DNA of 31,340 nt from Bifidobacteriaceae bacterium (lineage in GTDB: Bacteria; Actinomycetota; Actinomycetes; Actinomycetales; WQXJ01): contig JAISCU010000101.1 in the NCBI GenBank assembly GCA_031265345.1, forward strand, positions 1 through 31,340, read 5' to 3'. This document shows, piece after piece, positions 29,815-31,340 of this stretch (the stretch's first letter is position 1; the number at the start of each line of letters is the position of its first letter). The position numbers and the translations under genes are program-made. The notes beneath the pieces are model-generated. The model worked only from the letters and a program-made list of their open reading frames with translations, ran no database searches and was not told where the DNA came from.

Positions 29815-31124
29815 GCGGCCGCTCGCACCATATTCGACAGGGTGCCCACCGAAGGCACCGCGCCGAATCGTCCCTGGAGGTAGGCCCGCTGAATGTCCTC
29901 GTCCTTCCTGGGATGGAAATCAGTCAGGGGAATCAGTTCGGTCGCGCCCGAGGAATCCTTCTCGGTGAACCAGATTTGGTCGCGGTCCAACATGTAGCCG
30001 GAGCCCGCGAATGATCCCAGGAGGCTCATGTCGTGCGAAGTGAATATGAGTTGCGCATTGTTCGGATTGGTCTGCTCGCATTGGAACATCTCGAGGATTG
30101 CGCGCACCACCAGCGGGTGCAGAGCGGTCATCTCATCGACAACGAGCGCCCGACCAGAGTCTAACGATTGGAATACTGGATAAGCCAGATCCCACAGCTG
30201 CCTTGTCCCAGCGGACTCGAGGCGCCACGGGATTTCGCCGCCAACTCTGCGCCCCGGATCTGAGTAGTGGATGAGGACAGGGCGCTTGTACCGTGGATGG
30301 ATTCGCGGCGCAGCGGCTGCCGAGGCATCTGCGTCGGCACCGGATGCGACCATCGGAACCGGGTGCGACGGCGGCTTGCCTGCGGGACGCGTTGCCGAGA
30401 CACCGGTGACGCCCAGATCCGCTTGTCGCAACAGATTGATCAGCCAAGCCCGAAACTCTAAGTCCGTCTCAAGAAGCAGCATGCGAGGATCGGACCAGTC
30501 GTCGTCAAGCTCCTCGAACGCGGGAGCTGGCTCCACGAACCACTCGTAGACTTCGGTCAAGGGCTTGTAGTTCTCTTGGGCGGCTTTGGACAAGAAGAGC
30601 GAGTTCGGGCGTGTAGCGGCGGCTATCGACCGTTTCGCACCCAAGAGAAAACTCGATGGAGTGATGACGTCGACACCGTCGACGACCTCTCGGCTGAACA
30701 GCGTGCGGACTGTCCTCCGCTGCCCCACCACGACTTGCTTCAACTCTTCTGCGAGCACCACTCCCGCACCGATCTTGAACGAGTACCGGTATTCCCGGCC
30801 CTTCCAGGTGAACCACACCTCAGCTGAGAACGGACGCGAAGCGGATTCCGCGTCCAGTAAGAAGGGTTCGACAGGCAAGGGGGTCCCGGCTTCCCGCAGC
30901 GCCGACTGCCGCACGATCCGCTGCACATATTTCATCGCCGCCCCCACGGTAGATTTCCCTGACGCGTTGGCCCCGAAGACGACGGCGACTGGTGACACGT
31001 CGCCACCCGCCAGTCCGCCTTCGACGGCCAACCGACTCGTGGAGCCATCGCCAGCCCGAACCATAGAAAGCGTTTGACGATCACGGATGGATCGGAAGTT
31101 CTCAACGCTGAAACTGATTAGCAC
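29811..31124 (-). CDS. AAA family ATPase (RloA/AbiLi-like), partner of RloB
   Basis: 437 residues from GTG 31124 with AGGGGG 5 nt upstream. SFSVENFRSIRD at the start and the Walker A GANASGKST (51-59) are typical of the AAA_15/AAA_21 group related to SMC/OLD ATPases. The Walker B is ALVVDEMTALHP (about 325-336) and IFTSHDMSLL (about 360) gives the switch His. The middle region (about 90-280) is variable, with an Ala/Asp-rich patch near 265. These ATPases pair with a TOPRIM or nuclease effector in defence loci. It is the first gene of a two-gene operon. Confidence 0.87.
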   Translation of the reverse strand: MLISFSVENFRSIRDRQTLSMVRAGDGSTSRLAVEGGLAGGDVSPVAVVFGANASGKSTVGAAMKYVQRIVRQSALREAGTPLPVEPFLLDAESASRPFSAEVWFTWKGREYRYSFKIGAGVVLAEELKQVVVGQRRTVRTLFSREVVDGVDVITPSSFLLGAKRSIAAATRPNSLFLSKAAQENYKPLTEVYEWFVEPAPAFEELDDDWSDPRMLLLETDLEFRAWLINLLRQADLGVTGVSATRPAGKPPSHPVPMVASGADADASAAAAPRIHPRYKRPVLIHYSDPGRRVGGEIPWRLESAGTRQLWDLAYPVFQSLDSGRALVVDEMTALHPLVVRAILEMFQCEQTNPNNAQLIFTSHDMSLLGSFAGSGYMLDRDQIWFTEKDSSGATELIPLTDFHPRKDEDIQRAYLQGRFGAVPSVGTLSNMVRAAA

Positions 31125-31262
31125 GGTTCCCCCTCTAATATGGCGTATCGGAAGCAGTATAACTCACTTCTGCATGGAAAGCGCGCGCATATGCGGCTTA
31201 TATGTATCGTGGAGCGTCCCTAATACTTGTCCTGCAAGAGTCGGCCGGACAGTGAGGTTTTC
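31125..31262 (-). promoter_or_regulatory. Promoter region of the ATPase-RloB operon
   Basis: On the minus strand TATACT (31156-31161) is a good -10 box, with no clear -35. The ribosome binding site AGGGGG lies at about 31130-31135. The region is A/T-richer than its surroundings, as often seen for acquired defence genes. Confidence 0.45.
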
Positions 31263-31340
31263 TCACCAGGGGTAGTTTGATGGGTATTTCAGATGGGTGA
31301 GGACGAGTATCGCGGCGACGATCAGCCCGATCTTTTGGGG
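31263..31340 (-). CDS. C-terminal end of a membrane protein, cut by window edge
   Basis: An open frame enters from the right edge and ends at a TGA (31263-31265). The 25 visible residues contain a hydrophobic helix IGLIVAAILVLTHL followed by KYPSNYPW. It looks like the last membrane segment of a protein on the same strand as the defence operon. Too short to name. Confidence 0.45.
   Translation of the reverse strand, partial: PQKIGLIVAAILVLTHLKYPSNYPW

Overview
The window is high-GC DNA from a member of the Actinomycetota. The evidence is a choice-of-anchor M type wall protein, a GlfT1-like glycosyltransferase, a class A penicillin-binding protein with a long basic cytoplasmic N-terminus, a DUF485/ActP acetate uptake pair, and many genes that begin directly at the predicted transcription start (leaderless) behind a TANNNT -10 box. 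I cannot place it below phylum with confidence.

Layout. (1) Positions 1-2265, minus strand: a large secreted surface protein runs off the left edge; a Zur-box-like palindrome lies just upstream of its start. (2) 2460-3631: a gene-free block with 22-bp inverted repeats inside 9-bp direct repeats. It is filled by seven copies of a 66-bp hairpin unit at an exact 104-bp period. Four more copies lie at 22237-22632. (3) 3641-5416: a RelBE-like toxin-antitoxin pair, then a divergent MazEF-like pair trailed by a DUF6924 gene. (4) 5462-9659: a secreted lipoprotein peptidase of the alpha/beta-hydrolase fold, divergent from the DUF485-actP acetate/cation symporter operon. (5) 10408-18317: a cell-envelope cluster on the plus strand, made of a bifunctional PBP, two CDP-glycerol glycerophosphotransferase-family proteins and two GT2 glycosyltransferases. 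It probably builds a wall glycopolymer and links it to peptidoglycan growth. (6) 18320-20413: a Phd/PIN pair, tRNA-Ser(CGA), tadA and a VapBC pair. (7) 20485-29130: housekeeping genes (upp, xth, an SDR, pyrE, an aminotransferase, a DedA protein, a SPOUT methyltransferase) and two poorly known membrane proteins. (8) 29140-31124: an AAA ATPase plus RloB pair of the AbiL/RloAB type, probably an anti-phage system. The right edge holds the last codons of another minus-strand membrane protein.

The most unusual content is in repeats rather than genes. One is the 66-bp hairpin family and the transposon-like block that holds most of its copies. The other is a 35-bp palindrome found three times inside protein-coding genes without breaking the frame, with base changes that preserve pairing. 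It resembles in behaviour the palindromic elements that insert into Rickettsia genes. Four toxin-antitoxin pairs and one probable defence pair in 31 kb mark this as a locus with a notable accessory component.
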